Part shown: one piece after another, positions 26,301 to 40,014 of the stretch
Layout: each line of letters opens with the position of its first letter
Numbering within the stretch: position 1 is the stretch's first letter
DNA from: Omphiscola glabra
Taxonomy: Eukaryota; Mollusca; Gastropoda; Lymnaeidae
Direction of reading: 5' to 3'
DNA length: 64,000 bases
NCBI GenBank assembly: GCA_964017045.1
Contig: OZ024807.1
Span: 14,020,941-14,084,940 of the forward strand
Notes under the pieces: generated by a model
What the model was told of the DNA's origin: nothing
Seen by the model: the letters and a program-made list of their open reading frames with translations, nothing else
The model's database searches: none
Program-made: the position numbers and the translations under genes

Positions 26301-29300
26301 TTTTGTAGATCATATGAATGGCAAGAAGCATAGAAAGTTTCAAGCCTGTAGCTATAATACTTTGCCTCCTGATACATTTGGTGTTCCTAAAAAATCATGA
26401 AAATGCAAAATTGAGAAAAATGAAAAAGAAGTATAAAAATGTTTTTAAAAGAAATTTCAGACTGCATGAACAATATTGGATGCATACACCATGTACATAT
26501 ACCATTCATGAATTAAAAAACAATTTGAAAACATAGACAGAAAAGATAGAAAAAAAATTATCACACTTTTTCAAACGCCATCCCTCGAGCCTAATAAATA
26601 AAATACACAAATAAAAAATTCAGAAAAAGTTTCCTAAGAGACATTTGTTTAAAAACCATCCATCATTAAGTAAAGAATGTCAATATAAATAAGCATGCAA
26701 AGTTTCAATTATGTTGTTCAAATACTATTCCTCCTGATGGATCTGACGTCAGAAAAAAATTGAAAATGCTAAGTTGGCAAAAGCTGAAAATGACACTGAA
26801 AATTCCTTATTAAAAAAATTAAGGTCAATTGAACAATATTGGATGCATACATCATGAGCCCATACCATTCCTAAATAAATAAAAACAATTTAAGAAGATA
26901 GATATAAAAATAGAATATAAATGAATGCATTTTTCCAACATGCCACCAGCGCCAGGCCTAATAAAAATATTAAGGTCATAAAAAATTCTGAATTCTTTTT
27001 TATGAGACATGTAATAAAAAAACAACAATCATTATGTAGAAAATATCAATAGAAAATACCATGCAAATTTTGAAGCGTGTGGTAATAATACCTTTCCTCA
27101 AGATACATCCGACGTCAGAAATAAATGGAAAAGTAGAAATAACAAAAAAAAAGTTGTTATATGTTCATAAAAAAAATCACAGGCCCTCTCAACAATTTAA
27201 AGGTTGCATTGGCTACATACATATACTATTCATACTAAAGGATTTAAAATAACAGATGCAAATTATAGAAAATTATCCTCAATGAAAGCAAATGCATCCT
27301 CGGTAAAAAAAAAAAAAATAATCAATCTCTATTTTTTTTTAAAATAAACCTGGATTTTTTTTTTAAAAAGCCACATGTCTTTATGTAGATAGAATCAATG
27401 GAAATAAGCATGTAAAGTTTGAATCATGTAGCTCTATTACTTTTGACCCTATTTCATCTGACATCCTTCAAAAAAATGGAAAACGCAAACTAAAATAATA
27501 TGAAACAGCTTATTCAAATGGTCACTTATAATAGATAGGTTGTAAATTTACCTGTTGATGAATGAAATAATTAGATGCGCCATATCTAAGATTAAAAGTA
27601 TTTTCTAAAATTCTGTAGAAATAAACATTGGAAATTTTATATTACATATTCCCGACCCATGCCCATAGACACTAACAAAATTTTTTAAAGTTATTAGTTA
27701 ATTATGCATAGAGGGCAAAGTATCCATTCTGTATTCATCCTCTAATTGTCATAAACTTCTTTAGGGTGTAGGTTACTTCAGAATTCTTGATTAGACTGCA
27801 GACATGGCATAATGTTTCAGTTCTCATTGACAAAGAATGGCGTCAGAAACTTTGTATTAGATTTGTTGTAGCCGAACTCATCTGGGCTGACATCATTATG
27901 GTTATTGAAAAATAGACCATTGTCATATAGCAAGTCTTTTGATACTAGCTTGGCTGTATTCTTATCCTATAGCCAATGTTCTTTTATTTGTAAAGTCCAA
28001 TAGTAATACTGATCACATAACCCACTGCAGGTCTGACTTGCATAACTGAAGCTCAATGTTGTAATGATATCAACACAGGCAGTGATACCCGTAGCCGTAG
28101 AAATTGAATGCATGTTCAAATGTTCACATACAACAGATGTGTTGTGATGTGTGTGAAGTAGTTCTTTGACAATAAGGGGCTCATTGAATAGAATCTATCA
28201 TGAGAGCATGTTCAGGAAAGGCAGGCATTACTCTTCGAGAGGAAAAAGGAATCCTCGAAGGGACGAAGAAAATCCTTAATTATCCTTCGTAACTTGACTG
28301 CTCTTGGGTTGTATGATCTTTTATTCTTTAGGTTCAATGAAATGCCAACAGGTAATCTAGAGATGATAAAAAATAGTATGCCTATAATAATTGATAGAAT
28401 AAAATCCTAGAACTTTTAAGACAATGTGTAAATGAAATTCAAAATAATTTGTAAACTTACAAACGATAGTCATATTATAAATAAAATTCATTTTAAAAAT
28501 AATTAGGCAGAGGAAACAAAAGTCCATAGTCCAGAGATGCTATATTTAAGATTAATTTTTAAAACAATATATTTAACTGTGGGCATGTGCAGTGGACTGC
28601 TTTTCGTTTGCCAGGACTAGAGCTAGAACAGCATGGCATTACTGCGATATTTATATAAAAAAATAAAAATAATGTTAAATAATTCGTGTAATCATTCATT
28701 AATTCTACAAATGCTTAAATCAACTTACCAACAATATGGTAGGGTACGTAAATCCACAAAAATGCTTAATATTTGATTTCTTGTGTCCATTTCGAGTCCA
28801 TCGATTAAAATTAGCGATAATAGGTTCATTGAAAAATAACATCATAATTTCAGACAGAAAGCGGAAGTAGAAATGGAAAAGTTCAATCCAAGTAAAATTT
28901 TAAAATATTTGACCAATGAGCTTCGTAGGAAAAGGAAAGGTCAAGGGGTCAATGCCTCGACCAATCATAAAGCTTAAAATACGTTTATAAAGTACGGAAT
29001 AGCTTCGCTGTTAATTTTTTGCTATTTTATATCACGGAACCACTGCGTTGCCGTTGCATTTCTCTTTCGATCGATACCAAATATTCTGAACTGCCTGTAA
29101 CTAAGGGCTAAAAAGACACACTTTGGCTTCCCAAGTTTAATTTTCCTGAAAATGTAGTCTTACCATACCACTTTTAAATACTAATTTAACAACTTTAAAA
29201 TATATATTTTTAAAAACCCTTAACAGAAAAGTATTCATAAGAGGTTAATCTAGCAGAAAACACCGTAATCTCATTTTGGAAAAAAATAACAAAAGTATCG

Positions 29301-32300
29301 ATTTTTTCACCCGTGGACCACCTTAAGTGTGAATGGAAGGAAGTAGTGAGGCAGGCCAAAGCCCTACATGGGCTGTAGCACCACAGGGATGGATAGAAAC
29401 TATCGAAAAATCCTTTGGTCATTTAAATTATGAGCAACTATGCCTGTTATTTTGCAATGAATCTTTCCAATTAATCAGCATTATCAATTAAAATTATGAT
29501 AGATATATTTTACAAGAATCATTTATGATAGGTATACTATATCATCATTTACTGATATCTTTCAATAAATGAGCTTAAAAGGACTTTCATTATGACTAGC
29601 TTTAAGTAAAAATCTCTTGAACTCTAATACTGAGAGTATCATGGAATTATTTTGAACTTTTTTGATTCATTTGTTTCAATTAACATACTAAAAGAAACCT
29701 AAATATAGTTGAGATGAGGCAACAAATTCCTTACCTTGATATTTTGTAGAGCAAATTGCTGGGGAGGCTTTGTATGGAGAAGGATTTGACAATTCAATGT
29801 CAGTTTCATTCATATTTTTTGTTCGAGACAAAGTTTCACTGTCACAGCGGCGGCGAAGGGATTTTTTTTTCTCCATTTGGTCTATGGAACAGACTGGCAA
29901 GGATTCAATTTCTCTTTCCAGGTCAAAGCCTCTGTAATCAGAAAAAATGGTTTTATTAAGTGGGAACTTTCGTAAAAAATTTTATTAGCATTAAATTTAT
30001 CACTAACTTAAAGGGGAAAACATTTGTTCAAAACAACACTAGTAAAAACCATTATTCATTAATTTTAAATATTCCAAGATGAATTTAAATGGATACATAA
30101 TGAAATAATTAAGAACTTCCAACTCTGGTTGTGGATTTAATTTCATTACATAAGTAAAGCCTGTCAATCAGCAGGCCATGCTAACTATTCATTGCTACTT
30201 ATTTGAAGAGCTTTAAATGTTAACTTTGTATTTCAGATTTACTTAAGTTTTTTCTTTCTATCCTAACCCTTACTATTACTTACCCATTTCTGAACCTTTT
30301 GTCATCACTTGGTAGAACTTCATTGCCACTCTTGGTAATGGCACTATGAACATTGGAACTGTTGGCACCAATATCAATTAAAGATGCATCCCTCTCACTT
30401 GCTGAACGCTTCAATGTCCTTTTGCACTCCATCTTTTCATATTCATCTCTAGTTCTATTCAAGGTGAAAGAGAAAATATTACTATGAAAAAGTATTGAAA
30501 AAACTAAGGATTTCATTATTCCAATTAAGGCAATTTAAAAAAAAATACAAAGCATTTGCTTTACTAGAAGAGAGAAATTGTATGCTTATTCAAAAACTCA
30601 TTACTTCTTGCTTAGCTGAGTGTCCAGAGAGCATTAATTGCTATATAATTAACGACTTTATATACATAGAGAAATGAGGATATTTTTTACAGCACCTATT
30701 GCTTATATCAGGCTATTAATATTATTATATCACTAACTGGTTCTTTCCTTGCTTTTATTTTTAAAATATAATATAGATGGGATATTCATTATATTCTTCA
30801 AACTGGCCTTGCAGAGTTGATATTTTGAATGGTATATGTTGACTGGAAGTTTAAAGACTATAATTAGAATTCCAAATGGGTTGCATACCCAAAACTTCTG
30901 CCATTCCTCTCAGCATTCCTGGCTGCTAATCTCTCTCTTGAAGGTTGGATGAAACCTTCTTTTATAAGTTCCTGGTACTTCTGACCCCTGTTTGCTCGGC
31001 GAGATTTCCTGACCGGGGGGACATTAGTATCCTCATGATCTGAGCGATCTCCAGATTCTATAGGATGAGTTGGCCATTGGTTGACATTATCTGCTTCTGG
31101 TATAGAGAAAAATAAATCGTTACACAACATATAAAAAAAAAAGTCCAAATTCATCTCATTTAATTCATTGCAAACAATAGCTTCTTAAAATTATTGTTGT
31201 TAACAGCATAATTTGCAGATGTATTTAAGTTTTAACATTGTTAACAAAAAGCAAACCATTAGTTGGGCTGGGAGGTGTCTGTCTGTAAGTCTGCCATGCG
31301 CCATGATTTTGAGGGGAGACAACCTCATTGCCATTTTGTTTCACCGGTATATTACTAGAGCAAGGGGATTGTTGTATAGACTTCATAAATGGCACACAAA
31401 TACTAGATCCCTCAGATTTTCTACAAGAAGTGCAGCCATCTTTGCCTGGGGGAGATCCACAAACCTGAAACAGTTCATTTCCTTTTCATTAAAAGACTAT
31501 TGCTTTTTAAGTTATAGATACATTGACAGTAGCAAACAATTGTATCTATAAGTTGACAAACAGAAAAATATTAGTTCCTCAAAATAGAATGACTTTAAAA
31601 ACACTTTGAACAAAGCACTAATTCTGTCAAATGAATTTCCACTTTATATCATTTTTTTTAAAATTCTTCATTGAATTATATAGAATGTGTTCTTACCTCT
31701 CTTACAACCTTCTCCACTAAGCTGCTAGCAGTCAAAGGTCTACAATCTTTTATCTCATCTGGCTGTAACCAAACTTCTTGCTTTTCCACTTTGATATCAT
31801 CAGGTCTTATAATGGAATCCTGATTATGTGAAGCATTGTTCAAACAAGGCTGAGTATTTTCAGAAATCTTGTCCCCAGAAAAATCTGATTTACAGAGTTG
31901 CTGAACTATGTGGTCATAAATTTTCTTGCCACAAGCAGCAATAGGTTTGAGTATGGGTTTTTTGTCATGATTTGCCTGGGATTTATTAGGAACTTCAGAA
32001 TTCATAGCAAAACTAAGCAATTTCTGCTCATCTTGCCCGTTTGTTGCATCAAGGGCATGTTTGATCTTGGCATCATTCCAATAACGTTGGTGCCATATCT
32101 GACCAGGCCGATACTGCTGAGGAGATTGACCCTGGGAGAGTTGTAGCATCAGCTTTGGGTGACTACTGGCACTAAAAGAAGGGTTCTGAGATTGATAAGA
32201 TTTCACTGCATCAAGAGGTTGATTCAAAATAAGTCTTCCATGTTGGCCCACTGCATTTTGAGATTCATTTTGGACAGGTACTGACTTTAAACTATGGGCA

Positions 32301-34993
32301 TATCCTGCCTTATCATTTCTGTTGGTGTCAACAGTTTTATTTGAAAACGGGAATTTCGCATCTGAAGCATGAATCTGTCCTGTCATGGGGTTTCTATTTT
32401 TGTATGAACTTGATTGAGAGTCCCCTGATGCTTGTGCAGTTCTTTCAATTTCTTGAGCCAAAATTTGCTTCTGAGTAAGGTCTTCCTCTAATTTAGCTTC
32501 AACAAGCATGCGCTCTGCCCATTTCTTTTTGAGCTTTCCTTCACTAAATGTGTTGGCATTTGTAGGTGTAATTGGTAGTCTCAAAGCTGGTTCATAAAGA
32601 TCTCTTAACTTTGGGCTCACAGAAGTTCCAAGATTCATGGTAAGTTTTTTCAGACTCTCAAATTGTTGAAACAACCCACAACCAGAACTTGATCCATTGT
32701 TAGAAGACAAAGTTAGCTTTGGTGAGCTTGTGTCAGGACCATTTACAATTGGAGACTTCTTCCCCTCACATGAGGAAGATGCAAGTCCCACCTTCCCTTG
32801 AATTGTGGGCTTTAGTTCGTGCTCAAACTTTATATTCTGCAGTAAAAGTTTAGATGACAAAGGTGCTTGCCTAATGTCATTGGCTGATTCATATCTTGGA
32901 TAGCTTTGTTGTTCTTCATTAAATAAAGTATGAATGGGTGAGCCATTGTTCATCTTGGAAAACGTTTCACCTCCAGCAGAAACTGGCTTAGGTCTATTTC
33001 TTGGAACAGCATCCTCTACATGAGACCTTCCAATCTGTGGAGAAGACTCCATTGTCTGTGACTTTGTCTTACTGGGTTCCCTCCATTGATAAAAGTCTGG
33101 ATTATGATAATTTTTTTCCATCTTAATATCAATCTTGAATTGCGCATCTGTTAGTAACTGAGGATTTGAAGGATATGGAGAGTCATGTGAAAAAGACTGC
33201 TGCCTCCCAATGGCTTCAGGATTAGGCAGAATTGTTTTACTGGCTTCAACAGATACTAATTGTAACGGAGATTGACTGTGAGTGCCTGCATTAATGCTTC
33301 CTAAGGGGTGAGCCCTGTGAGATTCCAGTGATACAGGGGCTGTTGTTGTCTTGGTAACAACAACTGAAGTCAAATCCCTGGAAGCAGAAAATGTTGGCAG
33401 GTTGAAAAATGCTTGATTATCTGAAGTTTCTGTTGCAAATACAGGAGATTCTGCCCCATCAACATATGGTGGTGAGGGAGATGGGATGGATTCTGTAGCT
33501 GATGATGAAAGTCTCCTCCTTGGGGAGCCAACTTTGTACTTTTCAACAGATGAGTACCTATCCTCACTTTGAGACTGTGACAAATGCCTCTGAGAATAAA
33601 TGGACAAATTAAGAGGTGACAGGTCTGTCTTACTTTGACAATTATGAAGCTTATTCTCATTTGTAGGGTTACTAGCAGGAGATTCAGCAGAATTTTCAGT
33701 CTCAGTCAAGCTCCAGTGTCTGACTCTTTTCTTTGGTGGTGGCATCGGTTGGTGGCTGGAAGGGTTTAAGGATGACAACAAAATCGATGGTACAACAGAT
33801 TTGGACACTTTACTTGTTGCAAGCTGCTGTGAATGGCTGTTTGGGATATGTGCAGAAGATAAAGATGGACCTTGTCTGTCTGATGAGCTGTGAAGTTCAC
33901 TTGAGCACATCTGCAAAGATATATTTTTCAATATCAAATTATATCTAAGCATCCCAAATAAAATGAATATTTTCACATTAAAAATGGATTTAAATTTGAA
34001 ATAACAACTATTAAATCATAATTCTAACAAAGAAAAATAAATGTAGTTTAAAAACAAAAACTTTCTCCATAATAAGTTCTGATACAAATTATAAATAAAA
34101 GCAAATCATCCAACCTCTGCTAACTGTAGCAGCGCATTGTTGCTGGAACCACTTTGATCAGACTTGTTATTGTTTGATTGTTGTGTGGTTGACTGTGGTG
34201 CTGCAGCTAATGATGAAGAAGCTCTAACTTCGTGTGAAGTTTCTTTATCTGCCATAAGTAACAAGTTTAAGCCACCCATTTTGTCTAAATCTGAATGGGA
34301 AAAAAAATGGTTAAATGGAAATTACTTGCAAATATTAAATGCAAAATATACAAATAGAGCCGTTAATTTTGATTAACGCTGTTCTTGCTAAAGCTTTATT
34401 ATTTAAGTCTTTCTTTTCACATACAAAAAAAATGAATAGTCCATCTAATTACCTGCTAATTTTCCTGGAGTAATCCCACCTTCATGAGAAAGATCTGCAA
34501 CACTTTTCATTACTAAAGCATTTGTGGGTTTCACTGGTAACTTAGCTGAAGAGACATGTGATTTCTCATTGCTGTGCCATTTATAATTAGGATGAGCTTT
34601 CATAAATGCATCTTTATACTGAAAGAAAAAAGCATTAGTTACCTATTGGTTAAAAAACTTTACATTGGCTGCTATAAAGATAACCAGAATGATCATAAAT
34701 GCTGTAATTAAGATTTTATCTGCATTTTATTCCTCTCAATGCTTACATCCAAAGAACACTTACAAAATACAATGAATGAAATTTATAAAATATAGTACCT
34801 GTTTGGCTAGATTGGTATATGTTGATTTCTCTTCTCCTAAATTGGCCCAAAGATCACCAAGGAGACGCGTAACACTACGATTATCCATATCTGGGTTTTT
34901 TTGCCTAACAACACTTCGATGCCTCTTGCAAAATATTAGAAATGCATTCATAGGACGCCTGACCTCCTTTTTCTCTCCTCCATCTCCATCCAT
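23333..34993 (-). CDS. BBX: HMG-box transcription factor BBX (bobby sox homolog), 10 coding exons
   Basis: A nuclear HMG-box DNA-binding protein. Exons in transcript order: 34993(ATG)-34799, 34618-34453, 34290-34115, 33910-31697, 31464-31257, 31096-30889, 30454-30284, 29931-29735, 25794-25669, 25254-23333. Splice phases all agree and give about 1,860 aa. The HMG box spans the first two exons (residues about 12-80): RRPMNAFLIFCKRHRSVV, DNRSVTRLLGDLW, then YKDAFMKAHPNYKW. This resembles BBX more than capicua or SOX. The rest is largely Ser/Thr/Pro/Gln-rich and probably disordered. Exceptions are a short acidic-helical stretch (LQLAEMCSSELHSSSD), a Cys-bearing motif (CGSPPGKDGCTSCRK) and a basic region (KSRRANRGQKYQEL). 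It is about twice the ~940 aa of human BBX; the extra length lies in the 2.2-kb and 1.9-kb exons. The true N-terminus may lie in an upstream exon: the ATG at 34993 is one base inside exon 34994, which has a modest acceptor. The last acceptor was chosen at 25255 because it alone keeps frame. Confidence 0.88.
26150..27560. repeat. diverged ~360-bp tandem array, about 4 copies, BBX intron
   Basis: AAAGTTT-type openings at about 26336, 26699, 27064 and 27414 are followed in each by a CTCCTGATACATTTGG-like phrase and, in the first three, GAACAATATTGGATGCATAC or a decayed form of it. Confidence 0.7.
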
Positions 34994-36155
34994 TCTTGTG
35001 AGAAGATGTACTTTAACCTTTAATTTGATAAATTGCAGAGAAGCAAAATTATTAGACACTGAACCACACAAAACAAAAGATGTTTACTAGATTTATTTCT
35101 TAGTAAAACTGGAGAAGAAGATAATTATATTGTCCCTATGAAGTACAGATTTTTTAACCTGAATTAATTTTTATCAGGTCTATTGTGTTTTTTTAAAGGT
35201 TCTGAGTAATGTCATGGGGTAGGCCTAAAAGAATTTAAATAAGAAAAGTTCCTCTAGTGGTATTATGGTTTCCCCAAGTATAAAAATAATAAGCTGTCAT
35301 AAATTTGAGACGTCAATGGATGGCCCACAACATAAAGAGGGTAAATGAGTAATGACTATGATCTGTAAATAAGAATCACTAACTCAAATTAAACTGTTTG
35401 GCATGTGCCTTCAATATTTTATTATTAATATCCCAAGTTGCATGAATTTTCACTGTCCATGTTATACTGCCTTCTCCAGGATTGAATTCAGAGTTTGTCT
35501 TCTCTTAACTGGGTTGCAGTTCAAGGTTGGTGGTGGTGGTTTTTTTTTTTTTTTGCTTGTCAGGGGTGATTGCTGGAGATTGAACTACAATCCACAATTT
35601 TGGAATAGACACATTTTGATCGAACAGCTAGCCACCCAATTTAAGGCCTAATTAATATGCTATTGCAATAGGTATAAAATCATCCAAAAAAAATTTATTA
35701 TACTGTAGTGTAGACAATAAAAAATAGGCCTATAAAACTATAGGCTTAATTATAAAATTATTAGGTTAAACTAGTTATAAAAAATTTGGTCCTTCAAAAA
35801 GTAGGTTGCCTTAAAAAGGATTTTACATATTACACACACCCTGAAGTTGAGTCTAAATAATCACAATTTTTAATAATAAGAAATAATATAAGAGTAGGCC
35901 TCAGCCTCAGCCCAAATTTTGGCGCCCCAAGCAGTTTTCAGTTTTGGCGCCCCTTTCTCCTACAAATTTTCATGTTGTTTTCAAGTGTTAGTAATTTAAA
36001 ACAGTACTGCTAGAGAAGACACAAGATAAGAGTTCAGTAATTAAAATGTCTTTTCTATATAAAAGTATAATAAAACTTAAAATTATCATTCAGATTTTAA
36101 ATGCAAATTTAAAAACTAATCTTCATGAAATTAAAATGGCTTATATTCAAACAAG
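34994..36155. other. BBX upstream/5' intron, no gene recognised
   Basis: AT-rich. Contains a fragment related to the CCATAAATGACGTC-type MITE family near 35283-35300 (GACGTCAATGGATGGCCC), a T12 tract near 35540 and a GGCGCCCC-containing patch at 35917-35955 that looks like hAT-type debris. No coding exon was supported. Confidence 0.35.
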
Positions 36156-36165
36156 GAAAAAATAC

Positions 36166-36447
36166 GGTTACCGGAATTTTGATCGAAAGAAATTTCGTCG
36201 ACGGAAAATGGATCGACGGAAATTTGGTCGAATCTTTTTTTCAGTTCTGACGTTTAAATATTTGTCAAATTTCTTTTTGAACGCACTATATTATATAGTA
36301 AAACAAAATAATGCGTTTAAAAAGACATTTGACGCAAAATTTTAACGTATAAACTAAAAAAACGATTCGACGAAATTTCCGTTCGATCAAATTTCCGTCG
36401 ATCAATTTTCCGTCGACGAAATTTCATTTGATCAAATTTCCGGATAC
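36166..36447. mobile_element. Mutator-like foldback MITE (282 bp) with 10-bp target duplication
   Basis: Perfect duplication GAAAAAATAC flanks it (36156-36165 and 36448-36457). Inverted arms of roughly 70 bp share GAAATTTCGTCGACGGAAAAT and related words; the ends are GGTTACCGG and (reversed) GTATCCGG. Long arms and a 9-10-bp duplication are typical of Mutator-like elements. Confidence 0.7.
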
Positions 36448-36999
36448 GAAAAAATACAGACTTCAAGTAACTTTGTTGCGAGAGTCTGGCTCAACATCAA
36501 TAGTTTCTGCACATTCCTTTCCTTATCTTTAAGTCCTGGAAACCTTTGTCTCTGGTCCTATTTAAAATTGTGTGCGCTTCTTCCATAAGTTGAATAACAT
36601 TTAAAATATTTTTAAAAATGAAATTAAAGCGAAAACCAATTAGTAAAAATAAAAATAACTATAATGATGTACAATATCCAATTTTTGTGTGTGTAACAAA
36701 AGGTCTTATTCCTTCACATTCCAATCCCCCCCCCCCCCCCTTACTATTTACGCACCCATTTTTCTAAATTTGCATTGAACGTAATGTAATAATTTTCAGA
36801 CGTCAAATGCAACTCAATGAATGAAACAATTTTCAGACATATGCACCTTGATGAATGTAATAATCCCCCCTCCCCCATACAAATAATATTTATTGTTTTC
36901 AAAATAATGCTAATACTTAAAGGCCAGTTTTAAAATAAAAAAAGAAAATCCATTTGTTACCAAAATTTAATTTAAAATATTATATAAAATAAATTTTAT

Positions 37000-39900
37000 T
37001 GTAATTGGCGTTTATAAGTTATAGGCTATCTGTAAGCAAGGAAAACCCACAAACACAGTGTTATCTAAAGTCTATATTGTCTTAATTATTATTATTAATT
37101 ACCCTTTTTCATTGGTCTTATTATTTAAATTATTATTTATTATAATTCAAAATATTTATTTCAGTCAAATATTAACCATACCACTAAATTTGTTAACACC
37201 TGTAAATAAGTTCAGAAGGCATGCCCTGCATTCTACTCATCCACATAACACAAATTGAATTTAAATATAGCATTCAGTTTCAGACTAGTACTATTGCTAC
37301 TTCTACTAGAAGTAGTAGTAAGTAGCCCACTTACTTACACTTTATTTTACTTTATAATTGTGTCTCCTCTGAATTACTGAATAGGCCCCGGCACAGAGTG
37401 TATGCCTATTTTTAATGTGCCTAAAAAGGTTTTTTTTTTAAAGTTTGAATTAAAGGATTTGAAAACAAAAAGTTTTTAAAGTAGCCATCGTGTGAGTTTT
37501 CTAGTTCAACAATGGACGCGCAATAACTGAAGAAGTGGAAAAACAAACTAGGCCTGGTTTGGACACAGAAATGTGGGTCACTGAAACCTACACTGGGCCT
37601 TACGTCAGGTAGCTTGCCTCGCTCTGATTGGCCGATATGGAGCCCAGTCAACAAACTGCCGGGCATAGACATTTTCGCAGACGATCATACACTACACCGG
37701 TTGTTTTAGTACAATTATCCAAACAACATTGCATGCTGTTGAAATTTACTTATGTACCTTATGGCTCTATTCATTTATTTTAAATAAAATCAAACAATAT
37801 ATCCGTCCATTCAACAACTGCCAAACGTAAGAGCACGTCCCTGTTATACATACTACATACTTTTTATCAAGGCCAAAAAGGGCACGCGATTTTGTAGACG
37901 TTCGGCTCACGTGTCAAATCTGCCCTCATGTTAGTCTCTTTAACTAGCGTGCTGTTTACTGTTGATCAATCCAAGTAAACAAAAATGAAGCTATTAGTTT
38001 TAATTACAATCCTGATAACTTAGAAGAAACTTTTGTGTCAACTCCTTTTCAGATTTTATGAAACATACCCGGTACCCATAACCAGGCTAGCTCATTATCT
38101 ATGCACACAGGTTTTGTTGTTCAACAAGTCGACCCGCTCAGGACATCCCCGATATCGTTATCACATGTGGAAATAAAAACGTCAATGAAAACCGCGTGGA
38201 TAAGCGTGGTTAATCGATGAATTAGTAAAAATGTAGCATAATCTCACCTTTACATTATTTGAAAGCAAATACTGTATAAAAAAGTAGTTAATTATCACTT
38301 TCAAAGAATAGGCCTCACGGAGTACGTCTGTCTACGCCATCAACACCATTTACAGCTGAACTTGGTAAATAGGTCAAGGCTTGATGAACATAAGATTTGT
38401 GAATTCCTACGCATTGTAACTATGTGTAATTAATTATTTGTGTGTATATATTTATCAAATAACCTATCAAACAGTACTATTTGAAAATAAGAACATAAAA
38501 GTTACAATATAGCTAATTTTAAATATTGGGCCTATGATTACTCAACTATGTCTTAAACGACCTGGCAAAATAATCCCAATCTTTCACGTTAAAAGGTTAA
38601 AGCTCTACTTTTAGCAACAACATTTTGAATAAATTGCCGTTGTGTACATTTGATTGGTCATTTCTTTTTCAGTTCTTGTAGACTTCGAGCTGGTATTTAA
38701 AATTAAAACACATTGGGGTGTAGTAATTTTAATAAGACAGACTATTTCTTGTAATAAATCAGTTATTTTGAAATTTGCCTATCACTACATTTTTTCAGCA
38801 TTATGTTTTGTTGTTAATAGCACTAGATGTCTGTGACTACGATACTTCACCATGAAATCGATCACACATAAATGATAAATGACACACATTTTACTGGGTT
38901 AAATTCAGGTTGACCTAGACGACCTAGCAGTAAAGATGCGGATGAGAGGAGCTCAACAGCTAAACAAAAAGATACCCCAACAAACTAGGCCTACATCTTA
39001 AAACATCACAACTATTTTTTTAAGCCTAACTAAAATGCTATAACATTTTCTGATTAACGAATTCTTAGTACCAGTAATAATTTATAATTTGTTCAAGAAT
39101 GTAGTGTCAATATCAAAAAGAACATTACAAAATAAATCATTGAAACGGTTGCATAATTGACCTTCCTTAGAATAGAAGTTCTAAGTAAGCTGCCTAAACA
39201 GGTGTTAACATGTACAAGTATTTAAATATTAAAAGTAAAAGGCGTTTAATTTTTAAGGATAAAAACTACTGTCAAATGAAGGATTTTCTATTAAACATGG
39301 TGCCGGTATTCAGTATGCAAATTGTATGAGAATTTCATTAAATTAAATCAATAACGAATTATAGTTTTTGATATATCAGACGGGCTACAAAATTTAAATT
39401 AATAGAAATGCGAGTGTGACAGCTGATAGCATATATTTCTATTGGTTTAATAATTTAACTTTATGTAAAATAAAAGTGAAATAAAAATAGTAGTTAAAAC
39501 GTTGTATTTTAAAAATGTATTACATTATCATTAACTGCCCGCCCCTATTTTTTTTAAAAACGTATTATTATTTACTGTACGCCAACATCGCTGCGAGTAT
39601 TAGGGAACATGAGAAGATAGAATTAGAAGTTAAGTAGAATGATAAAGAATTTACGGTCAGTAATCTGGTCATGGCTTGGAATTTATTGTTATCAAAACAC
39701 TGCTTTTGACTTTTCAAAGCTACCATTTCGCGCACTGTATACTTAATATATTATTTAGTTACCTTAAGAGGTTATAAAATTACAAAACTCTGTTTTGATA
39801 ACGGTGTGCTTAATACATTCTTGCTCATCATGACTAGAGTCGGGCGAAAAAGGGGTGGGGGGGGAGCAAAAGGGGGAATTCGCTCCGAGCGTCAAAATAA
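37000..39900. other. intergenic/5' region, no gene recognised
   Basis: Apart from the CCAAT patch, no conserved coding segment is seen. A CACGTG E-box lies at 37908-37913. The remainder is AT-rich with scattered short ORFs that show no recognisable domains. Confidence 0.3.
37600..37680 (-). promoter_or_regulatory. candidate BBX upstream promoter: CCAAT box and TGACGTAA site
   Basis: On the minus strand GGCCAATCAGAGCG (about 37634-37621) is followed by TGACGTAAGG, a CRE/ATF-like octamer that also resembles a splice donor. It lies 2.6 kb upstream of the HMG exon in a locally GC-richer patch. It may instead mark a 5' exon (an ORF MSMPGSLLTG... crosses it and could stop at this donor). Confidence 0.25.
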
Positions 39901-39926
39901 GGCAATAATACTCGTCTTTAGAAAGG

Positions 39927-39995
39927 GGTTACCGGAAATTCGATCGAAAGAAATTTCGTCGACGGAAAATTCTTTCGATCAAATTTCCGGATACG
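39927..39995. mobile_element. 69-bp internally deleted copy of the foldback element at 36166
   Basis: Starts GGTTACCGGAAATTCG and ends ATTTCCGGATAC plus one base, with the shared arm word GAAATTTCGTCGACGGAAAAT, but lacks the centre and most of one arm. Flanks TTAGAAAGG and TTAGATAGG (39918-39926, 39996-40004) form a 9-bp duplication with one mismatch. Confidence 0.65.
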
Positions 39996-40014
39996 TTAGA
40001 TAGGACATTAAACG

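Noticed and set aside
26176..26536. 72-74-codon ORFs in the BBX intron
   Set aside because: They lie within the diverged 360-bp array, differ between units and have no domain.
34776..35090. 104-codon plus-strand ORF
   Set aside because: Antisense to the BBX HMG-box exon, whose minus-strand reading is conserved.
37421..37672. 83-codon minus ORF MSMPGSLLTG as BBX first coding exon
   Set aside because: It holds a CCAAT box and a donor-like site, so a 5' exon is possible, but no similarity to BBX N-termini was seen. Kept only as a regulatory candidate.
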